DNA of 44,451 nt, taken from assembly GCF_003947455.1 (NCBI RefSeq), contig NZ_QHJH01000048.1, positions 1 to 44,451 of the forward strand, written 5' to 3'. Both the position numbers and the translations under genes were made by a program. The stretch's first letter is position 1. The number at the start of each line of letters is the position of its first letter. This stretch comes from Streptomyces sp. WAC 04229. Its GTDB lineage: Bacteria; Actinomycetota; Actinomycetes; Streptomycetales; Streptomycetaceae. The notes below the pieces were generated by a model, which worked only from the letters and a program-made list of their open reading frames with translations, did not search any database and was not told where the DNA came from. Shown here piece after piece: positions 22,899 to 29,621 of this stretch.

Positions 22899-24461
22899 GT
22901 GGGACGCCACAGCCGCCGTGGACCCGCCCCGAAGGCCGGCGCCGCGGACACCGCCAAGGCGCGGGGTGGGCCCAGCGGTGCCCAGAGTGGGCCCCAGGGG
23001 CAACCGGGTCCGGGGCGAGGTACTGATCCACGGTTCCCGGACGGCACGCCCGCCCATGGCCACCCGACGCTTCCGGGCGGCGGCGGCCCGGCGCGCGGTT
23101 ACCCGGGTGCGCAGGGCGCCCCGGGGGGTACGTCCGGGTACGGGGGCCCGCGTTTCGCCGAGGGCACTCCGGCGCAGGGGGCGCCCGGGTTCCCCGGCGG
23201 CACGCCCGCCCACGGGATGCCCAGGTTCCCCGACGGCACGCCCGCGCACGGCGTCCCGAGGTTCTCCGACGGCACTCCGGCCCATGGTGTGCCGCGCGTC
23301 CGGGGCGGTCATCCCGAGCAGCGTGAAGCAGGCGGCGGCTGGGGCGAGTTGAACGGCCGCGGGGCGGCTCCCGACCGGTTCACCCGGCCGGGTCCGTCCC
23401 TCCCGCGGCAGCGGCAGGCGCCTCAGGGCGGGCCGCGCCAGGACTACCTGGACGCCTTCACCGAGGACGACGACGTCTTCGCCGCCCGTCCTCCGCGCCG
23501 TACGCCCGCCCCCGCGCCGTCCGCCGACCCGTACGCCTCCGTCACCGACTGGAGCGCGGACGGCGGCGGCCGCCTCCGCGCGGACGCGGGACCGGGCGTG
23601 GACGGCGGCGGCGACGACGCCCCGCCCACCGGCAAGCCCGCGCCCGCCAAGGGCGGCAAGGGCAGGACCTTCACCGGCATCGCGGCGGCCGCCGTCACCA
23701 CCGTGCTCGCGGTGGTCGTGGCCGGGCAGGTCGCCGACGGGGCGGACGGAGACGGCGGTACGCGGTCGCAGTCGGCCGCAGGCCAGGCCCGCGACGCCCG
23801 CGACCCCGCCTCCCGCGACGACGAACGGCCGACACCCTCCGCGCCCGAGGCCGCCGCACCCCTGACCTACGAGCAGAAGCTCGGCAAGAGGTACCCGCTC
23901 AGCCCCGAGCTCAAGGCGTCGGGGAAGTTCGACGCGATCCCCGGCATCGCCAAGGCGCCCGGCAAGGGGCAGAAGTACACCTACCGTGTCGACGTCGAAC
24001 AGGGGCTCGGCCTCGACGGCGACCTCTTCGCGGAGGCCGTGCAGAAGACCCTCAACGACGAGCGGAGCTGGGCCCACGACGGCGCCCGCACCTTCGAGCG
24101 CATCCACTCGGGGCAGCCCGACTTCGTGATCACGCTGGCCAGCCCCGGCACCACCGCCGACTGGTGCGCCAAGTCCGGCCTGGACACGACCGAGGACAAC
24201 GTCTCCTGCGACTCCGCCGCCACCGAACGCGTGATGATCAACGCCTACCGGTGGGCGCAGGGCGCGGAGCCCTACGGTGACGCGATGCTCGCCTACCGCC
24301 AGATGCTGATCAACCACGAGGTCGGCCACCGCCTCGGCTTCAACCACGTCACCTGCGACAAGGACGGCGAACTCGCCCCGGTCATGCAGCAGCAGACCAA
24401 GTTCGTCGACCACGACGGCATCGACTGCCGCCCCAACGCCTGGGCCTTCCCGAAGGGCTGA
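22899..24461 (+). CDS. DUF3152 membrane-anchored zincin-like protein
   Basis: The 520-aa protein has three parts. Residues ~1-190 form a disordered cytoplasmic region rich in Gly/Pro with repeats of the type GTPAHGxPRFPDGTPAHG. One membrane helix lies near ~255-275 (FTGIAAAAVTTVLAVVVAG). The extracellular DUF3152 domain follows (LTYEQKLGKRYPLSPELKASG) and contains HEVGHRLGFNH, an HExxHxxGxxH metalloprotease zinc motif. Zincin activity is an inference from the motif; Cys pairs (DWCAKSG/NVSCDS; VTCDKD/DCRPNA) suggest disulfides outside the cell. The GTG at 22899 has AGGAGG at 22881-22886. In M. tuberculosis a related gene (Rv3207c) lies next to moeB1/moeZ. Confidence 0.9.
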   Translation: MGRHSRRGPAPKAGAADTAKARGGPSGAQSGPQGQPGPGRGTDPRFPDGTPAHGHPTLPGGGGPARGYPGAQGAPGGTSGYGGPRFAEGTPAQGAPGFPGGTPAHGMPRFPDGTPAHGVPRFSDGTPAHGVPRVRGGHPEQREAGGGWGELNGRGAAPDRFTRPGPSLPRQRQAPQGGPRQDYLDAFTEDDDVFAARPPRRTPAPAPSADPYASVTDWSADGGGRLRADAGPGVDGGGDDAPPTGKPAPAKGGKGRTFTGIAAAAVTTVLAVVVAGQVADGADGDGGTRSQSAAGQARDARDPASRDDERPTPSAPEAAAPLTYEQKLGKRYPLSPELKASGKFDAIPGIAKAPGKGQKYTYRVDVEQGLGLDGDLFAEAVQKTLNDERSWAHDGARTFERIHSGQPDFVITLASPGTTADWCAKSGLDTTEDNVSCDSAATERVMINAYRWAQGAEPYGDAMLAYRQMLINHEVGHRLGFNHVTCDKDGELAPVMQQQTKFVDHDGIDCRPNAWAFPKG

Positions 24462-24478
24462 CCGGGCTTGGCCGAAGT

Positions 24479-24493
24479 GTCACGCGTGGTGAC
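24479..24493. promoter_or_regulatory. BldD-box-like palindrome upstream of the polysaccharide operon
   Basis: GTCAC-GCGTG-GTGAC matches 7 of the 9 fixed positions of the published BldD consensus nTnACnC(A/T)GnGTnAn; the two central positions differ. It lies 180 nt upstream of the glycosyltransferase start. Confidence 0.4.
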
Positions 24494-24514
24494 CTCCTGA
24501 TCTCTTAGCGCGAC

Positions 24515-24540
24515 GGAACGCGCCCCGCACGAGAAAGTTA
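24515..24540 (+). promoter_or_regulatory. candidate ECF-sigma promoter of the polysaccharide operon
   Basis: GGAAC (24515-24519) and GTTA (24537-24540) are separated by 17 bp. This is the spacing and -35 of ECF sigma factors such as SigE (GGAAC) or SigR (GGGAAT...GTT). Transcription would start about 125 nt before the glycosyltransferase start codon. Confidence 0.4.
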
Positions 24541-24558
24541 CGACCGTTCACCCCTTTT

Positions 24559-24645
24559 GGTGGCGCGACGGACAACCGTCCATCGCGCCACCGCCTTGTC
24601 CGCATACGTTCGTCCCGCTGCGAGCCGCCGGGCCAACGGCGGCTC
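24559..24645 (+). promoter_or_regulatory. two strong hairpins in the leader of the polysaccharide operon
   Basis: Hairpin 1 (24559-24592) has 10-bp arms GGTGGCGCGA/TCGCGCCACC, one mismatch, then GGAC/GTCC with a 4-nt loop. Hairpin 2 (24622-24645) has 9-bp arms GAGCCGCCG/CGGCGGCTC with a 6-nt loop. It ends 28 nt before the GTG at 24673, close to the ribosome binding region (ACGGGAGAT). Neither has a T-run. They could terminate the upstream unit, attenuate, or sequester the start. Confidence 0.55.
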
Positions 24646-24672
24646 CCCAGACGGGAGATCGGGGGTGCGCGC

Positions 24673-26391
24673 GTGCGCATCGGACTGCTTACGGAGGGTG
24701 GCTATCCGTATGTGAGCGGTGAGGCCGGGCTCTGGTGCGACCGGCTCGTGCGCGGGCTGGATCGGCACGAGTTCGACGTCTACGCGCTCAGCCGCAGCGA
24801 GCACCAGGAGGCCGAGGGGTGGGTGCCGCTGCCGCCGCAGGTCAGCCGGGTGCGCACCGCCTCGCTGTGGGAGGCCGAGGACGACGGGATCGTGCTCGGA
24901 CGGCGCGCGCGCCGGCGCTTCGCCGACTGCTACGGCGAGTTCGCCACGGCCTTGTGCACGACCGCACCCGGAGATCCGTCCGCGGTCTCCGAGGTGGCGT
25001 CGGCCCTAGAGGCGGACCGTTTCGCCAGCGCGCTGTACGGCCTCGCCGAACTCGCCCGCGACGAGGGCGGGCTGCCCGCCGCGCTCCGGTCGGACATCGC
25101 CGTGCGCGCCCTGGAACGCGCCTGTCGCGCGCCCGGCGCCCACCGCTCCGCACGCGAGGCGCGCGTCCCCGATCTGCTCGCCGTCGCCGCGCGCCTCGAG
25201 CGCGCCCTGCGCCCCCTGTCGCTCGACTGGTACGAGGACGACGGCCTCGGCGCCGTGGACCTGTGCCACGCGGCCTCCGGCGGCCCGGCCGCCCTGCCCG
25301 GTCTGCTCGCCCGCCACTTCCACGACGTGCCCCTGCTGGTGACCGAGTACGGGGTCCGGCTGCGCTCGCACTACCTCACGGAACCCGACGCCCCGCCGTC
25401 CACACGGACCCTGCTCGCCGCGTTCCACGGGCGGCTGGCCGCCGAGACCTACCGGCGCGCGGCCGTGATCACGCCCGGCAACACGCACGCCCGCCGCTGG
25501 CAGGAACGCTGCGGTGCCGACCGTGCCAAGCTCCGCACGGTCCACCCGGGCATGGACGCCGCGCCCTTCGCCGAGGTGGGGGAGTCGCCGGAGTGCGCCG
25601 ATCCGCAGACCCTCGTCTGGGTCGGCCGCGTGGAGCCGGCGAAGGACCTGGTCTCGCTGCTGCACGCCTTCGCGGAGATCCGCAGGGCCGAGCCCGGGGC
25701 GCGCCTGAGGATCGTCGGCGCGCCGTCCGGCCCCGAGGGCGCGGCCTACCTCGCCCACTGCAAGGGCCTGGCCGCACAGCTCTTCCCCGACGAGGCCGAC
25801 GGTCCGCACGCCGTCGGCCGCAACCCGGTCTCCTTCGAGGAGACCGGCGGACCGGAACTGCCGTCCCGCTCCGACGCGTACGCCTCCGCCGCCCTGGTGG
25901 TGCTCTCCAGCGTCGTCGAGGGGTTCCCGGCCGGGCTGGTCGAGGCCATGTTCTGCGGTCGCGCGACCGTGTCCACGGACGTCGGCGCGGTGGTGGAAGC
26001 CATCGGCGGCACCGGACTCGTCGTGCCCCCGCGCAATCCGCGGGCGCTCGCCGAGGCGTGCGTCGCCCTGCTGCGCGACCCCGAGCGCCGCGAGCGCCTC
26101 GGAGCCGCCGCGCGCGCCCGCGCACTGGAGCTGTTCACCGTCGAGCAGAACGTCGCGGCATTTCACGGCATTTACCTGGAGATCCTCTCGCGCACACCGG
26201 TACGACGCGTCCTCCTCGACGACACGGGCGCACCCCTGCCGTTCGGCGTACCGGCCGAGGCCCACGTCCCGGGCCGGTGGGCCGACCCCGCGGCCCGGAT
26301 CGCCGTCCGCGGCGGCCCGGGCTGGGCGACGGACACACCCGTCGCGGCCGCGACCCCCGTCTCCGCCGCGCCCGAGGGAGCGTCCCGATGA
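24673..26391 (+). CDS. PelF-like family 4 glycosyltransferase (DUF3492 N-terminal domain)
   Basis: The 572-aa cytosolic glycosyltransferase has the PelF pattern. The N-terminal MRIGLLTEGGYPYVSGEAGLW (compare LLxEGxYPYVxGG) heads a DUF3492-like domain. An acceptor region has VTEYGVRLRSHYLTEPD. The GT4 donor-binding half begins TLVWVGRVEPAKDLVSLLHA and includes the nucleotide-sugar motif SSVVEGFPAGLVEAMFCGRATV, with the E-x7-E pair in EGFPAGLVE. PelF polymerises UDP-GalNAc/GlcNAc in the Pel exopolysaccharide system; the substrate here is inferred only. Residues after 520 are Ala/Pro-rich and disordered. GTG 24673 is chosen; no other good start is near. Its TGA overlaps the next ATG (ATGA), showing tight coupling. 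Confidence 0.85.
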   Translation: MRIGLLTEGGYPYVSGEAGLWCDRLVRGLDRHEFDVYALSRSEHQEAEGWVPLPPQVSRVRTASLWEAEDDGIVLGRRARRRFADCYGEFATALCTTAPGDPSAVSEVASALEADRFASALYGLAELARDEGGLPAALRSDIAVRALERACRAPGAHRSAREARVPDLLAVAARLERALRPLSLDWYEDDGLGAVDLCHAASGGPAALPGLLARHFHDVPLLVTEYGVRLRSHYLTEPDAPPSTRTLLAAFHGRLAAETYRRAAVITPGNTHARRWQERCGADRAKLRTVHPGMDAAPFAEVGESPECADPQTLVWVGRVEPAKDLVSLLHAFAEIRRAEPGARLRIVGAPSGPEGAAYLAHCKGLAAQLFPDEADGPHAVGRNPVSFEETGGPELPSRSDAYASAALVVLSSVVEGFPAGLVEAMFCGRATVSTDVGAVVEAIGGTGLVVPPRNPRALAEACVALLRDPERRERLGAAARARALELFTVEQNVAAFHGIYLEILSRTPVRRVLLDDTGAPLPFGVPAEAHVPGRWADPAARIAVRGGPGWATDTPVAAATPVSAAPEGASR

Positions 26392-27662
26392 GCGGCCTCG
26401 GCGAACTGGACCGGCCCGAGACGCCCCGCACTCCGGGGGCCTGGGACGAACCCTCACGCCGGTCCCTGACGGACGTCGGTGGCGACGAGGGCGGGACGGA
26501 CGAGAGCGGGAGCCGTGACGCGGGCACGGCGGCGTCCTCGCGGGACCGGCAGTCGCCCACCCGCGCCCGCCGGTCCAACGCGGACCCCGTCAAGGCCCTG
26601 ATGCACCACCACCGCGACCTGTGCGAACGCGCCGTGGACCCGCTGGAGATCGCGGCCGGCCTGGAGGCGCACGGCGTCACCGACCGGACCGCCGCCCGCT
26701 TCCGGCACCGGGACGTCTTCTCCCTCGCGGAGGAGATGTACGCCCGCGTCCCGCGCGACGACGACCCGGCGCCGCGCCCCACGGACCCGCCGGCCCCGAG
26801 GGTCCGCGCGGCCTGGCTCGTGCTCGCCCTGCTGCCCGGCGTCCTGTGCGCCGCCACCGTGGCCGGCCTGCGCCTCACCGACGGCCGGCCACGCCTGATC
26901 GCGGCCGCCGCCGGCGCCCTCGCCGTGACGCTGGCGCTGCGCGCGGCACTGCGCCGAGGGCCGCTGGGCGCCGCCACCCGCACCACCGGTACCTGGACCT
27001 GCTGGCTGGTCGGCTACGCCCTCCTCGGCGACGGACTCCTGCGCACCGCCCTCGCCGGCGGCCCCGACGCCCTGCCGGACGGCACGGCCGACGGGGCGTG
27101 GCCCCTCACCGCCGCCCCCGTCGTGGCGCTCACGCTGTCGTGCGCGCCCGCCGCGGTCTGCGCCCACCTCTTCGCCGTGCGCGCCCGGCGCAAACTGGCG
27201 TCCAGCCGCGGCCTCGCCGACTTCTCCGCCTCCGTACGTCCCCTCCTGCTCGGCACGTTCGCCCTGTACATGGGCGTTCTGACCGCTCTGCTCACGCTGA
27301 CCGGCGCGGTCCTGGACGAGCCCGCGGCCCACCCTCAGGGCCTCGCCCTGGGCGCCCTGCTGCTGCTCGCCCGGCTGCTCACCGTGCACGGCCACGCCCA
27401 CTCCGCCACGCTCGTCCTCACCGCCACGGCCGCCGCCGAGGGAGCCGCCCTGGCCACGCTCTTCGCCGGCCGCCTCCCCGGCTGTGACTTCCTGGCCGTG
27501 CCCGTGGATGCCTTGGTGGCCGTCTGCGGCCCGGCCGGCGTGCCCACGGCGGCCTGCGGCCTCGGCGCGCTGACCCTCCTGGTGCACGCGTCCCGTCGCC
27601 TGACCAGGGCGTCCGCCCACGCCCACGCCCATGCCGACGCAGCGACGGACCGGCCGGGATGA
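26388..27662 (+). CDS. integral membrane protein of the polysaccharide cluster, about eight helices
   Basis: The 424-aa protein starts in an ATGA overlap with the glycosyltransferase stop. Its first ~145 residues are cytoplasmic: an acidic disordered stretch and then a helical motif, DPVKALMHHHRDLC, CERAVDPLEIAAGLEAHGVT and FSLAEEMYARVPRDD. I recall this module at the N-termini of several Streptomyces membrane proteins. About eight hydrophobic segments follow (AAWLVLALLPGVLCAATVAG to GVPTAACGLGALTLLVHA). It could export or assemble the polymer made by the glycosyltransferase, as PelG does. However, it has fewer helices than PelG (about 12) and no motif I recognise, so the role is inferred from position. 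The tail has a His/Ala run (HAHAHAHADA). Confidence 0.82.
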   Translation: MSGLGELDRPETPRTPGAWDEPSRRSLTDVGGDEGGTDESGSRDAGTAASSRDRQSPTRARRSNADPVKALMHHHRDLCERAVDPLEIAAGLEAHGVTDRTAARFRHRDVFSLAEEMYARVPRDDDPAPRPTDPPAPRVRAAWLVLALLPGVLCAATVAGLRLTDGRPRLIAAAAGALAVTLALRAALRRGPLGAATRTTGTWTCWLVGYALLGDGLLRTALAGGPDALPDGTADGAWPLTAAPVVALTLSCAPAAVCAHLFAVRARRKLASSRGLADFSASVRPLLLGTFALYMGVLTALLTLTGAVLDEPAAHPQGLALGALLLLARLLTVHGHAHSATLVLTATAAAEGAALATLFAGRLPGCDFLAVPVDALVAVCGPAGVPTAACGLGALTLLVHASRRLTRASAHAHAHADAATDRPG

Positions 27663-27718
27663 GCGCGCCCCGGGCAGCCCTCCACACGTCCGCAAACACC
27701 CCCTGAAGGAGCCCCCAG

Positions 27719-27766
27719 ATGACCACCTCCCGACCCGACGCCTCGGCACCGGGAGCCGTCCGATGA
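27719..27766 (+). CDS. 15-codon mini-ORF coupled to the epimerase start
   Basis: ATG 27719 has AAGGA 8 nt upstream and opens MTTSRPDASAPGAVR. Its TGA overlaps the epimerase ATG as ATGA at 27763-27766. The signal for initiation is as good as for a real gene. It may be a translational-coupling leader or the fused ends of a deleted gene. Too short to assign. Confidence 0.4.
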   Translation: MTTSRPDASAPGAVR

Positions 27767-28821
27767 GAGTCCTGCTGATCGGAGCCAACGGCTACATCGG
27801 ACGCTTCGTCGCCGACCGCCTCCTCGCCGACCCGGCCGTCCAGCTCACCGCTCTCGGCCGCGGCGACGACGCCGACGTCCGCTTCGACCTCGCCACCGGC
27901 AGCCCCGGCGCCCTCACCCGCTTCCTGGACGCGGTCCACCCCGGTGTCGTCGTCAACTGCGCGGGCGCCACCCGGGGCGGCGCCCGCGAACTCACCCGGC
28001 ACAACACCGTCGCAGTCGCCACCGTCTGCGAGGCCCTGCGCCGCAGCGGGTGCGGCGCCCGGCTGGTGCAGGTCGGCTGCAGCGCGGAGTACGGGCCCAG
28101 CCAGCCCGGCTCCTCCACCGCCGAGGACGCCGTGCCCCGCCCCGGCGGCCCCTACGGGGTGAGCAAACTCGCCGCGACCGAGCTGGTCCTCGGCTCCGGC
28201 CTGGACGCCGTCGTCCTCCGCGTCTTCTCACCCGCGGGACCCGGCACCCCCGCCGGCTCCCCGCTGGGCCGCCTCGCCGAGGCCATGCGCCGCGCTATGC
28301 AGTCCGGCGACGGTGAGCTGCGGCTCGGCGGCCTCGGTGCCCAGCGCGACTTCATCGACGTCCGCGACGTCGCCCGCGCCGTGCACGCCGCCTCGCTCTC
28401 CGCCGCCCAGGGCGTCATCAACATCGGCTCCGGCCGCGCCGTCCGCCTGCGCGACGCCGCGGCCACCCTCGCCCGGGTGGCCGGCTACGGCGGTGCCCTG
28501 CACGAACTCGACGGACCCCCCGGCGCGCTGCGGCCCACCATCGGCCATCCCCGCACAGAATCCGCCGGGCACCGCGTCGACGCCCTGGGCCACCACCGCG
28601 CCGACACCCTCGGCCACCACCGTTCGGAAGCGCTCGGGCACCGCGGCGACCGCGCCGACACCGAGCACGCCGCGCCGGTCGCCTACCCCTACCCGGACGG
28701 CTGCGGCAGCTGGCAGCAGGCCGATGTGCGCACCGCGCGCGACCGGCTCGGCTGGCGGCCCCGGATCGGTCTCGAAGAGTCCCTCGCGGACATCTGGATG
28801 GAGGCGGCATGTCGTATCTGA
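27763..28821 (+). CDS. NAD(P)-dependent sugar epimerase/dehydratase (extended SDR)
   Basis: The 352-aa protein opens with the NAD-binding MRVLLIGANGYIGRFVADRL (GxxGxxG). It has VVVNCAGATRGG, catalytic Ser in VGCSAEYG and YGVSK (YxxxK), and RVFSPAGPGTP, GGLGAQRDFIDVRDVARAVH and INIGSGRAVRLRDAA further on. This is the GalE/RfbB-type extended SDR layout. In this cluster it could supply UDP-GalNAc or UDP-Gal to the PelF-like enzyme, as PelX or Uge3 do; that is inference. Residues ~265-305 are an unusual His/Asp/Arg-rich repeat (HRVDALGHHRADTLGHH) absent from the core fold. GGGAG lies 7 nt before ATG 27763. It overlaps the spherulin-like gene by 13 nt. Confidence 0.87.
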   Translation: MRVLLIGANGYIGRFVADRLLADPAVQLTALGRGDDADVRFDLATGSPGALTRFLDAVHPGVVVNCAGATRGGARELTRHNTVAVATVCEALRRSGCGARLVQVGCSAEYGPSQPGSSTAEDAVPRPGGPYGVSKLAATELVLGSGLDAVVLRVFSPAGPGTPAGSPLGRLAEAMRRAMQSGDGELRLGGLGAQRDFIDVRDVARAVHAASLSAAQGVINIGSGRAVRLRDAAATLARVAGYGGALHELDGPPGALRPTIGHPRTESAGHRVDALGHHRADTLGHHRSEALGHRGDRADTEHAAPVAYPYPDGCGSWQQADVRTARDRLGWRPRIGLEESLADIWMEAACRI

Positions 28822-29558
28822 CCCGTACGAGGACGGGCACCGCGAGCACCGGCATACGGACCGGCCTCGGCGTCCCCGGGCTGGCCCACCCCCTCGTCGC
28901 CCCCGACGAGTGGGCCGGCCTCACGTGCCCCGGCACACCCCTGCACTGGGTCGTCCTCAACATCGCCGACGGCCCCGGCGCCCACCCCGACCCGCGCTGC
29001 CTGGAGGCCGCCGGGCGCCTGCGCAACGCGGGCGTGCGCGTCCTCGGCCACGTCGACGCCGCGTACGGGGCGCGAAGCCTCGGCGATCAGATCTCCGAGG
29101 CCCACCGGTATCTCGACTGGTACCAGGTCGACGGCTTCCTGCTGGACCGCTGCCCGTCCGAACGGGCCGCCCTCCCCGAGATCCGCCGCACCGTCGGCAC
29201 ACTCCGCGTGATCCGTGACGACGCTCACATCGTCCTCGGCCACGGCACCCACCCCTACCCCGGCTACGCCGAGAACGCCGACCAACTCGTCACCTTCTCC
29301 GGCACCTGGGCCGACTACCGCTGGTCGCAGGCGGCAGAGTGGAGCGCCGACTATCCGCCCGAGCGCTTCTGCCACTTCGTCCACGGCGTGCCGCGCGGGC
29401 ACCTGGAGGAGGCGCTGCGCATCGCCCGCTGGCAGGGTGCCGCGACGATCTACTTCACCGATCGCACGGACCTGGGCGGCCGGGTGGACCCCTGGGAGAC
29501 GATGCCCGGCTACTGGGACGAAATCGTCTCGCGGGTCGGGACGGGTGTCTCGGAATGA
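28809..29558 (+). CDS. spherulin-4 / GH135-like protein
   Basis: The 249-aa TIM-barrel-like protein matches the spherulation-specific family 4: GLGVPGLAHPLVAPDEW at strand 1, HWVVLNIADGPGAHPDP, VRVLGHVDAAYGARSL, YLDWYQVDGFLLDRCPSE, VLGHGTHPYPGYAENADQLV and FCHFVHGVPRGHLEEALRIA. Fungal Sph3 of this family (GH135) cleaves galactosaminogalactan and is needed to make it. Two acidic residues I expect in active members appear changed here: DE to DR in FLLDR, and FEG to FSG in VTFSGTW. No signal peptide is visible, so it should be cytosolic. The start overlaps the epimerase stop. Confidence 0.82.
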   Translation: MSYLTRTRTGTASTGIRTGLGVPGLAHPLVAPDEWAGLTCPGTPLHWVVLNIADGPGAHPDPRCLEAAGRLRNAGVRVLGHVDAAYGARSLGDQISEAHRYLDWYQVDGFLLDRCPSERAALPEIRRTVGTLRVIRDDAHIVLGHGTHPYPGYAENADQLVTFSGTWADYRWSQAAEWSADYPPERFCHFVHGVPRGHLEEALRIARWQGAATIYFTDRTDLGGRVDPWETMPGYWDEIVSRVGTGVSE

Positions 29559-29596
29559 AAAAGGCCATGGCAGTGTTACTGGCAGAGCAACCGTAA
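29555..29596 (+). CDS. 13-codon ORF with a TTA codon between the cluster and moeZ
   Basis: An ATG overlapping the spherulin-like stop (AATGA at 29554-29558) opens MKKAMAVLLAEQP, with a rare TTA Leu codon at 29576-29578. It stops at TAA 25 nt before the moeZ start. Lys-Lys-Ala codons AAA AAG are also unusual here. TTA needs the bldA tRNA in Streptomyces. It may be a real leader peptide or chance. Confidence 0.3.
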   Translation: MKKAMAVLLAEQP

Positions 29597-29621
29597 TCAC
29601 TGACCGACCAACGGAGTCCCC

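Noticed and set aside
24494..24672. c-di-GMP GEMM riboswitch upstream of the PelF-like gene
   Set aside because: The hairpins do not show the GEMM core sequence or tetraloop/receptor arrangement.
24538..24804. Minus-strand 88-codon frame opposite the glycosyltransferase start
   Set aside because: It runs through the hairpin region and antisense to a well-supported gene, with no ribosome site or motif.
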